Source of the DNA: Kitasatospora sp. MAP12-44
Lineage (GTDB): Bacteria; Actinomycetota; Actinomycetes; Streptomycetales; Streptomycetaceae
Assembly: GCF_029892095.1 (NCBI RefSeq)
Contig: NZ_JARZAE010000004.1
Span: 124,001 to 188,000 of the forward strand
Direction: 5' to 3'
Length of the DNA stretch: 64,000 bases
The notes below the pieces were generated by a model. The model made no database searches, was not told the DNA's origin, and saw only the letters and a list, made by a program, of their open reading frames with translations. Shown piece by piece: positions 16,192 through 24,331 of the stretch. Within the stretch, counting starts at the first letter, position 1, and the number at the start of each line of letters is the position of its first letter. The translations under genes were made by a program, and so were the position numbers.

Positions 16192-16929
16192 ATGACCACC
16201 GACTTCACCAGCGCCGACACCATGATCACCAACGGCCGGGGCGAGATCCTGCTCCAGCTGCGGGACGACATCGAAGGCATCTGCTGGCCCGGCTACTGGC
16301 ACACCCCCGGCGGGGGGCGGGAGCCCGGTGAGAGCCCGTACGAGACCGCCCGGCGCGAGCTGCTGGAAGAGGCCGGGATCGACGTGCCGGGGCTGCTGCC
16401 ACTGGACGTGGTGCCGTACGGCGACCACGACACCGTCGCGGAACGGTACTTCCACGCGATCTGGGACGGCGACCCGCAAGAGCTGGTGTGCGGGGAGGGA
16501 CAGGAGCTGCGGTTCGTCCCCCTGGCCGAGGTGCAGGGCATGAAGGTGCCCCCGCACATCAAGGACTACATCCGGCAGCTGGAGGGGCACCTGCGGGTCG
16601 GCAAGCCGCGGGTGTGGGCCGAGATCGACCGCGTCCACCGTGAATTCGCCGCACACTGCGAGGCCACCGGTCAGCCCCTGCTGCCGATGATGATGCTCAA
16701 GGTCCAGGAGGAGGCCGGCGAGGCGGCGCAGGCGCTTCTGGGCGTTCTCGGCGCCAATCCCCGCAAGGGACACAGCCACTCCATGGAGCAGTTCCAGGGT
16801 GAACTGTGCGACGTCATCACGGCTGCGATGGGCGCGCTGCGGGCAACGACCCCGGACGCAGCATCGGTGCTGTCCGACTACACAGCGGCTTGGAGCGCGA
16901 AGGCGAAGGCGAAGGAAGGAAAGCAGTGA
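16192..16929 (+). CDS. Nudix hydrolase fused to MazG-like pyrophosphohydrolase
   Basis: 245 residues with two domains. Residues 10-130 are a Nudix fold with the full Nudix box GGGREPGESPYETARRELLE EAGI split here only for quoting. Residues about 160-240 carry a MazG-type motif, KVQEEAGEAAQALLG followed by GELCDVITAAMGAL, which binds Mg2+ in dNTP pyrophosphatases. Both domains hydrolyse nucleoside diphosphate linkages, so the protein is likely a nucleotide house-cleaning or sugar-nucleotide enzyme. Its TGA overlaps the GTG of the next gene, a second Nudix, so the two are co-translated. Confidence 0.85.
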   Translation: MTTDFTSADTMITNGRGEILLQLRDDIEGICWPGYWHTPGGGREPGESPYETARRELLEEAGIDVPGLLPLDVVPYGDHDTVAERYFHAIWDGDPQELVCGEGQELRFVPLAEVQGMKVPPHIKDYIRQLEGHLRVGKPRVWAEIDRVHREFAAHCEATGQPLLPMMMLKVQEEAGEAAQALLGVLGANPRKGHSHSMEQFQGELCDVITAAMGALRATTPDAASVLSDYTAAWSAKAKAKEGKQ

Positions 16930-17411
16930 TCCGCAACCCTGAGCACGACTGGCTGTACGAGGGCTACCCGTGCGCTTTTGGGTGGGCGTGCACCTACACC
17001 ACCGACACCGCCGGGCGCCCGATCATGCTCAAGTCGCGCCACAAGCGCTGGCAGCTGCTCGCGGGCGGCATGATCGACGCCGATGAACTGCCGTGGGAGG
17101 CCGCGATCCGGGAGACGATGGAGGAGACCGGTCGCATCCTCACCGGTGATCCGAAGCTCCTGGCCGCCGTCTTCCGTCTGCCTACTGCGGAGTTCCCCAC
17201 CCGCTTCGGTTACATCTTCGACGGCGGGGTGATGACGGACGCCGAGATCGAGGCGATCGCCCTGGACCCGAGGGAGCACACCGACTACGCGGTGAAGAGC
17301 ATCGCGGAGTGGCAGCGAATCGTACCGACCTCGCAGTACGACCTCGTGTGCTCCCTGGAGGCCGCGCGCCGGACCGGCGTCGCCGCGTACATCACTACCG
17401 CCGTCGACTGA
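16926..17411 (+). CDS. Nudix hydrolase
   Basis: 161 residues from the GTG at 16926, which overlaps the preceding stop by four bases (GTGA). The Nudix box reads GGMIDADELPWEAAIRETME then ETGRI. The N-terminus HDWLYEGYPCAFGWACTYTT is unlike the first Nudix gene, so it is not a tandem duplication. Substrate unknown; coupling to the Nudix-MazG fusion suggests both act in one nucleotide pathway. Confidence 0.85.
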   Translation: MIRNPEHDWLYEGYPCAFGWACTYTTDTAGRPIMLKSRHKRWQLLAGGMIDADELPWEAAIRETMEETGRILTGDPKLLAAVFRLPTAEFPTRFGYIFDGGVMTDAEIEAIALDPREHTDYAVKSIAEWQRIVPTSQYDLVCSLEAARRTGVAAYITTAVD

Positions 17412-17676
17412 CCCGTAGCATCTGCACCTCGTCGGCCTGATCCTCCGGAACAGCCACGGTGTCGCAGGGGGCAGGGGCTCACCAGGTCGAGTCCCTGTCA
17501 TCGCTGAGGCGGACAGGGGGAAGCCGCTGCGGTTCCTTCGCACCAACAGGTCGCCCTCCATCAGGAGGGCGATCAGCTCACCCGGCGATGCCTCGTCATC
17601 TGCGGATCGACACTGCTGTGCTCTGGCCATGCGAAGCGGAGGTGCGGGCTGGGGCAGACGATGGGTCACACGTGGG
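17412..17676. other. Intergenic region upstream of tRNA-like sequence
   Basis: No coding frame supported. It contains CAGGGG...CCCTG complementarity around 17470-17500 with GGTCGAGTCC inside, faintly like another T-arm, but no cloverleaf can be built. Confidence 0.35.
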
Positions 17677-17768
17677 CGGAGAAGGCAGGATTCGAACCTG
17701 CGTGGGCCTCAAGGACCCGACCGGGACCAGAACCCCGGCCCCCGATCAACCACTCCGGGCACCTCTCC
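17677..17768 (-). tRNA. Type II (Ser-like) tRNA or tRNA-like gene, anticodon not assignable
   Basis: Read on the minus strand from 17768: acceptor GGAGAGG pairs with CTTCTCC (one G-U), TG at 8-9, D-stem CCCG/CGGG with a GG-containing loop, a T-arm GCAGG-TTCGAAT-CCTGC, and a 19-base variable region that can form a stem GGGTC/GGCCC. The discriminator is G. A long variable arm with G73 suits tRNA-Ser. The anticodon arm is irregular: CCGGG/CCCGG pairs perfectly only if the loop is 8 bases (GTTCTGGT); a 7-base loop needs a mismatch. No encoded CCA follows (GCC). So this is either an unusual tRNA or a decayed one. Confidence 0.6.
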
Positions 17769-17927
17769 CCGGAACCGACCGCCCGCTCGCCGCGGTCCGT
17801 CCCTGCGCCACCGACTATCCGGTACAGCCCTGACCCGCTGCTGACCGCTGCCTGACCGTCACGGGCCTCGCGCCCCCGCTCGCCGATCTGCCTACTGGAC
17901 AGGGTTTGCCCCAGGCTCTCGCGGGCA

Positions 17928-17943
17928 AGCCGTACTCACGGCT
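17928..17943 (-). mobile_element. Right-end hairpin of IS605-type element
   Basis: AGCCGTACTCACGGCT: a 6-bp stem with a 4-base loop, downstream of the tnpB remnant. Subterminal hairpins of this form mark the right end of IS200/IS605 elements and, in TnpB systems, fall in the omega-RNA scaffold region. Confidence 0.5.
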
Positions 17944-18055
17944 GGCTGCCGCAGGTCGCCTGCGTCCTGCACCGCTAGGCGTGTCGCCTGACGGTGCTGG
18001 GGGCTGTTGACTCTGCCCCGCTGCCACACAGCGTCGGCCCGGTGGGCGATGTTGC

Positions 18056-18092
18056 GGGAGCCTCCCCCAGCCTTCGGCCGGGAGGTGCCCCC
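18056..18092. repeat. Palindromic repeat unit inserted in tnpB remnant
   Basis: A 37-base imperfect palindrome with core CAGCCTTCGGCCGGGAGG. Repeats of this form (CCTCCCCCAGCC...GGGAGGTGCCCC) are familiar as dispersed intergenic palindromes in Streptomyces genomes. Here it coincides with the point where TnpB homology ends. Confidence 0.6.
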
Positions 18093-19003
18093 TGCGGTCG
18101 TGACGATGGTCTTGGAGACGCAGTGATTGGTGTCGGTGGCGAAGCGGGACTCGCGCCGGCGCAGCGCCTTCAGTCGGCGTTTGGCGGATTTGGTGCGCTT
18201 GGCCTGCAGGTTGGCGACGGTGGCGCGCATCCGCTTGCGGTACCGGTCCACCCGGCGCCCGGACATGATCCGACCGTCGCTGGTGGTCGCGATGTTGACG
18301 ATCCCCAGGTCCACGCCGATCCAACCGGTCGGCTCGAACACCGGGGGCTCAAGCAGCTCGACGGTGGCGTACACGAACCACTGGCCGTCCCGCAGCACCA
18401 GATCCGACTCGCCCTTACGCGAGGCGAGGAGCTCCAACGCCTGCGGCGAGCACACGAACGGGATGCCCTTGATCCGCCCGGCGACCGTCCAGATGGACAC
18501 GGTCCGATCGTCCAGGTTCCACGTCAGCATCCGGTCGTCGAACGGCTGCGCCGCGTCCTCGCGAAAGCCGATCGGCTTGGACTCCGCTTTGCGCCGGGCC
18601 TTGCCCGCCAGCCGGCCGCTGCGGATGTTCCCCGCGAGCGTCGCGTACGCGTCGCACACCTTCTTGACGGTACGGACCGCCGCCTGCGCACCGAGGTCGA
18701 ACTCGGCCTTCAGCCGGTAGTACACCTCATCCTGCAGGTCGTTGCGCCGGACCTTCCCGGTCCGGAACGCGATCTCCGAGGCGAGGCGCGCGCCCCGGTT
18801 GCAGGCGCGCAGCGTCGCCGCCATCGCATCCGCGTCGTACGCGGACCTAGGCAGCAGCTTCACCTGTGCCACGATCTTCACGCCGAAGACACTAGTAGAC
18901 CCAAACGGGCCAGCGCAAAACCACGTCCGCACCCCACCGCACTGCGGTCCGCCTGGCGGCGAAACGCCGCAACTCGCCCTGCTACGCAGGCAATCCAATT
19001 CCT

Positions 19004-19023
19004 CCCTGGCCCGAAGGCCAGGG
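19004..19023. mobile_element. Left-end hairpin of IS605-type element
   Basis: CCCTGGCC-CGAA-GGCCAGGG, a perfect 8-bp stem followed by GCTTCCTTGGAGG, about 125 bases upstream of the tnpB start. This matches the style of IS605-family subterminal hairpins. With the hairpin at 17928 it brackets an element of about 1.1 kb. From 19041 to 19472 I see no gene. Confidence 0.55.
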
Positions 19024-19472
19024 CTTCCTTGGAGGTAATCCGGTGAAGAACGGAGTTGAACGTCCTCAATTTCGGCCCAGTCAACACCCCGGCAGTTGGG
19101 CCCGGACCACGACAACGGCGACCCCCGCGAGACGTGCCATCCGCAGGCGAATCGGCAGGCACTTTTGCGGCAGCCGCACCTAGCCGGCACCGACCCTGCT
19201 CATCCCGCCCGCTTGCTCGCCCGCCCGCAGCGCTGCCAGGACTCCGGCGACCATCGCGGCACGCCGGACGGCGCGAGCCTGCGAGCGACTCCCAATCCCG
19301 CGGGCTCGGCCCGCGCTCTGTCGCAGCCCTTCGCCATGCCATGACGACGCATCCGCATGGCCGACCACGCATGTCTCAGAACGCCTACCGGACCGTTGCA
19401 CCTCGGTCCCGGCGATCACTCCTCGGCTCGCATCGTGCGAGCCGCCTCATCACCGATCATAGGAGCACCATC

Positions 19473-20096
19473 GTGTCCCATCGCAGGAGCCGGACGGCTG
19501 TCTCGGTCGCTATCGCGCTCGCCGTCCTGCCCGTCTCCCTCACGCTCGGAGCTCAGACCGCCTCGGCCAGCGTGGGCAGCAGCATCAGTGCCATCGCCGC
19601 GGCCAACCTCGCCGATGGCCCAAGCAGCGTGAACAGTGCCGGCGGCGTTGGCTACTACACAAGCGCCAACGAGAAGTAGTGCGCAGACTTCGCCAAGTGG
19701 GTCTGGAACCAGGACGGTGTCAACGTCAACGGGCTTACCAACGGCGCAGGAAGCTTCGGTCAGTACAACGGCGGGCTGCAGGGAACCCCGCACGTCGGCG
19801 ACGCCGCGGTCTTCAACTACAACGGCAACGGCTACGCCGATCACGTCTCTATCGTCACTGGCATCAACTCGGACGGCAGCGTCAGCACCATTGGCGGTGA
19901 CCAGGGCGCGGGCTGGCGGTGTCCGACGGAGCAGGTGGTCTGGATGCCGCGCCCTGCGGCGACCAGGACGGTGGCGGGCGTCCCGCCGGCGCAGCTGCTG
20001 GAGAACTCTCGCAGCAGTGCGCCGTCTCAAACGAGATCGCTGCGGCTCACGGGCTGGACGACGACGCCGGGCGACGGTTCGAAGGGCTTCTGCTGA
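19473..20096 (+). pseudogene. Secreted CHAP-domain amidase gene with premature stop
   Basis: A GTG at 19473 with AGGAGC upstream opens a signal peptide (VSHRRSRTAVSVAIALAVLP ... ASAS) and then SISAIAAANLADGPSSVNS and GGVGYYTSANEK, ending at TAG 19677-19679. The same frame continues CADFAKWVWNQDGVNVNG and HVGDAAVFNYNGNGYADHVS, which is a CHAP domain with its Cys and His. In CHAP proteins the residue before CADFAKW is Trp, so TGG has become TAG. After GDQGAG (about 19912) the frame stays open to 20096 but no longer resembles CHAP, so the 3' end also looks replaced. CHAP enzymes cut peptidoglycan. Confidence 0.8.
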
Positions 20097-20103
20097 TCGA
20101 CGG

Positions 20104-21159
20104 TTACTCCTGAGGCGAGAGGTCTTCCCCCGGCGCACGCGCCGGGCGGCGGCGACGGGGGATCAGCAGTGCGCCGAGGACCAGCAGCGCGCCGAGGATG
20201 CCGGCAATGATCGGGAGTGTTGTGCCGACCAGCTGGATCGAGTCGCGCCCGTCCTTCGCGTCGCTCACGGCGTCGGACACGGCCTTCGGGGTCTGCCGGT
20301 AGTCGACGTCGATGACCGGGAGCAGCGGGACGAGGGAGCCGTCGGGGGCGGTGACCGCGGCCACGCGCTGCTGGGAGCGCTGGACGTCGAGCACCGCACC
20401 GGTCTCCGGCTCCACCCAGAAGGTGTCGCTGCCCTGCAGGGTGTACGAGAGCGGGGCCGGATCGCCGAGTGTGGGGAGCAGCGCCGTCAGTTTCTGCTGC
20501 TGATCGGGTGTCAGCGGGCCGAACTGGACGAGCAGCTTCAGCTCGCTCTGCGGCAGTGCCTTGGGCAGACCGGCCAGCACCTGCTTGTCGGTGATCCGGG
20601 TGGGGGCGGTGTTCGCCTGGTACACGTAGGTCTGCAGGCCGGACCGCTGCTCCGAGCGCGTGTAGGTCACTGGGGCGGTGGTCGCCGTCTCCGGCACCCA
20701 GCCGGTGTAGGCCTGCTTCTTGGCGCCGAACGGGAAGCTGATCGTCAGGCCGGAAGCGTCGACCACCGACCAGTTGCTCGGGTGGTGCGTCGAGGGCTCC
20801 AGGTTGCGGCGGTCCACCGCGTACTGCCAGGTGGTCTGCTCGACCGTGGTGCCCGCCGCGCTGGTCGTCCGCGCGTCGCTGACCAGCGCGGTGTTCCCCG
20901 AGGTCTTCAGCACCTTGACCTGCCGGTCGATGGCGAGCGGGACGTCATGCTTGAGCGCGGTCGCCAGACTGCCCTGGGCCAGCGCCTGGCCGTCGAGCAG
21001 CGTCTTGAACGTGCCGGCCAGCGGGCGCTGCGCGTCGACGTTGTCAGGCAGCCGGGCCACGTAGGTCGGAGTGATCCAGAACGCGGTCAGGAACGCGCCC
21101 GCGATCAGCAGCGCGCCGACCACCAGGGCGCAGGTACGGAGGATATTCGGTCGTTGCAT
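20104..21159 (-). CDS. DUF3068 (PorA family) membrane protein
   Basis: 351 residues. An N-terminal anchor (ILRTCALVVGALLIAGAFLT) is followed by a large exported domain and a C-terminal membrane helix (LPIIAGILGALLVLGALLI) with an RRRR tail. The exported part has the DUF3068 features ARLPDNVDAQRPLAGTF, VEQTTWQYAVDRRNLEPS and YTGWVPETATTAPVTYTRSE. The family is widespread in actinobacteria and annotated as PorA-like; its role is uncertain. ATG 21159 with GGAGG upstream. Confidence 0.85.
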   Translation of the reverse strand: MQRPNILRTCALVVGALLIAGAFLTAFWITPTYVARLPDNVDAQRPLAGTFKTLLDGQALAQGSLATALKHDVPLAIDRQVKVLKTSGNTALVSDARTTSAAGTTVEQTTWQYAVDRRNLEPSTHHPSNWSVVDASGLTISFPFGAKKQAYTGWVPETATTAPVTYTRSEQRSGLQTYVYQANTAPTRITDKQVLAGLPKALPQSELKLLVQFGPLTPDQQQKLTALLPTLGDPAPLSYTLQGSDTFWVEPETGAVLDVQRSQQRVAAVTAPDGSLVPLLPVIDVDYRQTPKAVSDAVSDAKDGRDSIQLVGTTLPIIAGILGALLVLGALLIPRRRRPARAPGEDLSPQE

Positions 21160-21345
21160 GCCAGCCACGATCCTCCGCGCCGCGTTCCGCGGCGGGCAGC
21201 ACCGGGGACACGACGGCCGAGCGGACCCACGGTTCACCCGTCCGGCGGAGCAGGCCCGGCGCCCGCAGCGCGACGACGTCAACACCGCCGTCGCGCACGG
21301 GCCGGCTCCGGGTGGGAAGAGGCGATAGCAGCCGCCGGACTCGGC

Positions 21346-22314
21346 TCAGCCCAGCGTGTCCATCAGGGCGGTGACATAGGCATCCAGCCGCTCCTCCACG
21401 GCTCGCGTCGTCAGCTCAGTTCTCCCTGCCTCCCGCCATGGCCGCGCCACCTGCCGCACTTCTTCTGAGCACGCCAGCCCGTCCCGCACCCGCCAGTACA
21501 GTCGCTCGCTCGCGGCCGCGGCCAGCACCCCGCCGGCCTTCTCGTACGCCTCGGCGAACCGCAGGCCCCACGCCGGTCCGTGCAGCAGCGCGAGATTGGT
21601 GGAGCAGTGCGCGACATCGAGATCCGCCGGGCCCCAGGAGGCCGCTGCCCAGTCGACGACGCCGGTGATCCGGGCACCGGCCGGAGTTGAGGGCGGCACG
21701 TCGAACAGCACGTTGCCGGGCTGGAAGTCCCGGTGCAGGAATCGCCCTTCATAGGGCGGCGCGGGCCTGCGGATCACGTCGATCGCCGCGGCCCATGCCG
21801 CCGCGTCGGCGCCCTTGGGCGTCACAACGGTGTCGGCGGTCGTCAACGCCACATACTCCCGGGGCCGGGGCTGCTCGGAGGGTCGCAGCGCGTGGATCGC
21901 CACGAGTTGACGGGCCAGCAGAGGTACGCGCGTCTCCAATCCCTCATCGTCGAGGACCGTCCGGCCCGCCAGATGTGTCATGAGGAGCGACGGATACTCG
22001 CAATGCGCGGCGGTCGGATCAACCGCGACGAGTCCGGGAGCCGGCACGCCGGTCCCTGCAAGCAGGGTCAGGGCGCCGGCCTCCCGGTTCAGCCACTCCT
22101 CGGCGTGCTCCAGACGGAACGGGTCGACGAAGGTCCGCAGCACCAGGTCACGGGTACCGCCGTCCCGCGTGCCGATGGTCAGCCTGCGCATGTCGGCAGT
22201 GATGCCGCCGTGCAGCGCCTCGATTCCGACGATCCGTTCGCCGACCTCCAGGTGCCGGCTCACCCAAGCCAGTGTCAACGGTCGGACAGCTGCCGCCTCA
22301 TCATGGTTGGCCAC
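21346..22314 (-). CDS. Aminoglycoside phosphotransferase (APH)-like kinase
   Basis: 322 residues of the APH/choline-kinase fold. The catalytic loop is FLHRDFQPGNVLFDV (His-Arg-Asp...Asn) and the metal-binding motif GVVDWAAASWGPADLDVAH. The N-lobe contains DLVLRTFV and the hinge region PSLLMTHLAGRTVL. Proteins like this phosphorylate diverse small molecules; the substrate is not evident. It lies 58 bases downstream of the MerR-methyltransferase gene in the same direction, suggesting co-transcription. Confidence 0.87.
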   Translation of the reverse strand: MANHDEAAAVRPLTLAWVSRHLEVGERIVGIEALHGGITADMRRLTIGTRDGGTRDLVLRTFVDPFRLEHAEEWLNREAGALTLLAGTGVPAPGLVAVDPTAAHCEYPSLLMTHLAGRTVLDDEGLETRVPLLARQLVAIHALRPSEQPRPREYVALTTADTVVTPKGADAAAWAAAIDVIRRPAPPYEGRFLHRDFQPGNVLFDVPPSTPAGARITGVVDWAAASWGPADLDVAHCSTNLALLHGPAWGLRFAEAYEKAGGVLAAAASERLYWRVRDGLACSEEVRQVARPWREAGRTELTTRAVEERLDAYVTALMDTLG

Positions 22315-22372
22315 CGTGCCATCTCATCACCCGCACGGCGGCACGTGCAAAAGCCTTGTCGGAGGCGATGGT

Positions 22373-23488
22373 TCAGGCTATGAGCAGGCGAAGGCCGAGA
22401 TCTGCCGCGCCGAGGGCGGCGAGGTCGCTGTTGCGCTCGGCCCACCGGCCGGAGTCGAGGTCGTCGCTGAGGCTTTGTACCGCCCGCTGCTCGGTCTGCG
22501 GCCCGACCCTCGTCCACACCGACATCGCACGGCGCACGTGATCCTCCAGATACGCCCCCGGTCGGCGCCAGTACGCCTCGAACAGGCCGTCAGCGCAGTC
22601 CCACGGGATGGGCACCGGCTCGGCGCGGGCGCCGATCGCGTCGACCATCCCGGCAAGCGAGGGAAATTCTGCGAGGACGGCGGCGAACTCGGGCAGGTAG
22701 TCGCGGGTGAGCCAGAACCGGTCCTGCCATCCGGGCTCGTCGGTGTCGAACGTGAGCACCACCACGCGGCGGGCCACGCGCCGCATCTCGCGCAACCCCG
22801 CTATCGGGTCCCCCCAGTGGTGCACGGTGGAGACGGCCATCGCGACGTCGAAGGAGTGGTCCTCGAACGGCAGGCTCTCCGCGGCGGCGGCCACGCATGG
22901 CGCCGAGCCCGGGGGCCGCTGTCCGCGCATGACCGCCGATGGCTCCACCGCGGTGACGTCGCGATCAGCAGGCTCGTAGGAGCCGGTGCCGGCCCCGACG
23001 TTCAGCACCGTCTGCGCGTCCCCGAGCGCGTCCCAGATCTGCGCGGCGATCCGCGGCTCGGTACGCCGCGTCGCGGTGTAGGCCCCGCCGATCGCGTCGT
23101 ACAGCCGTGCACCGAGCATCTCCAGTTGTTCTTCCGGTGTCACCTTCAGTCCCTTCGCTCGTGCCTCAAGTTCCCTGTCAATGCCCGCGACCATGGCATC
23201 GGCGCGATCACGCTGCTCCAGCAGCAGGCCCCGCAGCCGGCGCAGGTGCGCGACCGCGTCGGTGAACGGGTCGCCGACCAGTTCCGCGACCTCCCGCAGC
23301 CCGAAGCCCAACCGCCGATAGGCCAGCACCTCCCGCAGCCGCTCCACGTCGCCCGCCGAATAGGCGCGGTACCCGGCCACGGTCCGCGCCGACGGCCGAA
23401 CGAGCTTGATCTGGTCATAGTGATGCAGCGTGCGGACGCTCACTCCGGCCAACTCGGCCACGCGTCCCACGGTCCAGTAGTCCTCCAC
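22373..23488 (-). CDS. MerR-type HTH fused to SAM-dependent methyltransferase
   Basis: 371 residues. Residues 1-75 are a MerR DNA-binding domain (YWTVGRVAELAGVSVRTLHH, then GYRAYSAGDVERLREVLAYR). A coiled-coil dimer helix follows (LRRLRGLLLEQRDRADAMVA). From about 140 the chain is a class I methyltransferase: TVLNVGAGTGSYEP, VTAVEPSAVM, SFDVAMAVSTVHHW, ARRVVVLTFD. The GTG at 23488 is the homology start. A regulator whose effector domain is a methyltransferase could couple enzyme activity to DNA binding; such fusions are known in actinobacteria. Likely operon with the APH-like kinase. Confidence 0.85.
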   Translation of the reverse strand: MEDYWTVGRVAELAGVSVRTLHHYDQIKLVRPSARTVAGYRAYSAGDVERLREVLAYRRLGFGLREVAELVGDPFTDAVAHLRRLRGLLLEQRDRADAMVAGIDRELEARAKGLKVTPEEQLEMLGARLYDAIGGAYTATRRTEPRIAAQIWDALGDAQTVLNVGAGTGSYEPADRDVTAVEPSAVMRGQRPPGSAPCVAAAAESLPFEDHSFDVAMAVSTVHHWGDPIAGLREMRRVARRVVVLTFDTDEPGWQDRFWLTRDYLPEFAAVLAEFPSLAGMVDAIGARAEPVPIPWDCADGLFEAYWRRPGAYLEDHVRRAMSVWTRVGPQTEQRAVQSLSDDLDSGRWAERNSDLAALGAADLGLRLLIA

Positions 23489-23656
23489 GGCACCGACTAT
23501 GCAGCCTGACGCCACGTGAGGGTCAAGAGCCTCACTCACGGCAGCAAGAGGCGGACGTCGGCTCGACACCGGTCAGGGCACAGCCGACCGTCCAGAGGTG
23601 CGCCGCGGGCATCGCGCGGAGTGGCCCTGTGTCTCATCCGACCAAGTCGGCACGGG

Positions 23657-24331
23657 TCAGCGCAGGGTGGAACGCGCGACGCGGAAGCCCACGTCGTCGA
23701 CCTGGAAGCTGGGGTGGCTGCGGCGTCGCGCGGAGGCCCGGCAGCTCCAGTGCTCGTCGAACCAGCCGCCGCCACGCAGCACCCGGTAGGCGCCGTAGAC
23801 CTCGGCGTCGTAGACGTCCCAGCACCAGTTCCAGACGTTGCCGATCATGTCGTAGAGGCCCCACGGGTTGGGCCGCTTGCCACCCACGTCGTGGATCCGA
23901 CCGTGCGAGTTGCCGCGGTACCAGGCGATCTCGTCAAGCGGCCCGTAGTGCGGTCCCGCGGTGCCGGCACGGCAGGCGTGCTCCCACTCCGCCTCGGTCG
24001 GCAGCCGGTAGCCGTCCGCGGACACGTCCCACTCGATGCCTTCGCCGTCGGCATGGAGTCGGTAGGCGGGAGCGAACCCGTCGCGTCGGGACAGGGCATT
24101 GCAGAACCGGACCGAGTCCCACCAGGAAACGCCCTCGACCGGCAACCGGTCCCCCTGGGCGGTGCTCGGCCGCTGCTGGGTGATCTGTTCGTACAACGCC
24201 TGAGTGACCGGGAACGCTGCGAGTTCGTACGGCGCAAGCTCGACCGACCAGCTGCGCTGCGTCCGCCGGTCCGACAGCGCCACCTGCCCCGGCGGGACAG
24301 CGACCATCTCGTTTCCCGCGCTCGCGTCCAT
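23657..24331 (-). CDS. SUMF1/formylglycine-generating-enzyme-like protein
   Basis: 224 residues. Diagnostic motifs in order: FPVTQALYEQ, LPVEGVSWWDSVRFCNALSR, GYRLPTEAEWEHACRAG, NPWGLYDMIGNVWNWCWD, YRVLRGGGWFDEHWSCRAS and the closing VGFRVARS. It is shorter than classical FGE and lacks an obvious adjacent sulfatase; family members also act as ergothioneine EgtB-like or regulatory domains. No EgtB DinB domain is present. ATG 24331; stands alone. Confidence 0.85.
   Translation of the reverse strand: MDASAGNEMVAVPPGQVALSDRRTQRSWSVELAPYELAAFPVTQALYEQITQQRPSTAQGDRLPVEGVSWWDSVRFCNALSRRDGFAPAYRLHADGEGIEWDVSADGYRLPTEAEWEHACRAGTAGPHYGPLDEIAWYRGNSHGRIHDVGGKRPNPWGLYDMIGNVWNWCWDVYDAEVYGAYRVLRGGGWFDEHWSCRASARRRSHPSFQVDDVGFRVARSTLR

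Larger units (their letters stand above)
17892..18881 (-). pseudogene. tnpB: TnpB (IS605 OrfB) RNA-guided nuclease gene, C-terminal half lost
   Basis: The minus-strand frame from the GTG at 18881 reads VKIVAQVKLLPRSAYDADAM and continues as a TnpB: ACNRGARLASEIAF, a central RuvC-I block GWIGVDLGIVNIATTSDG with the first catalytic Asp, and KRRLKALRRRESRF, TNHCVSKTIV. At that point (about 18107) homology stops. The RuvC-II Glu, the four-Cys zinc ribbon and RuvC-III Asp are missing, and the frame runs through a palindromic repeat at 18056-18092 to a stop at 17892. No TnpA is present. The nuclease is therefore dead. Confidence 0.85.

Noticed and set aside
17460-17510. Second tRNA-like T-arm (GGTCGAGTCC)
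   Set aside because: No acceptor stem or D-arm could be paired around it.
19919-20113. 64-codon ORF MSDGAGGLDAAPCGDQDGGG... at the 3' end of the CHAP remnant
   Set aside because: Its end (LSQQCAVSNEIAAAHGLDDD) looks protein-like, but no family or ribosome site is evident; probably the end of a gene joined to the CHAP remnant.
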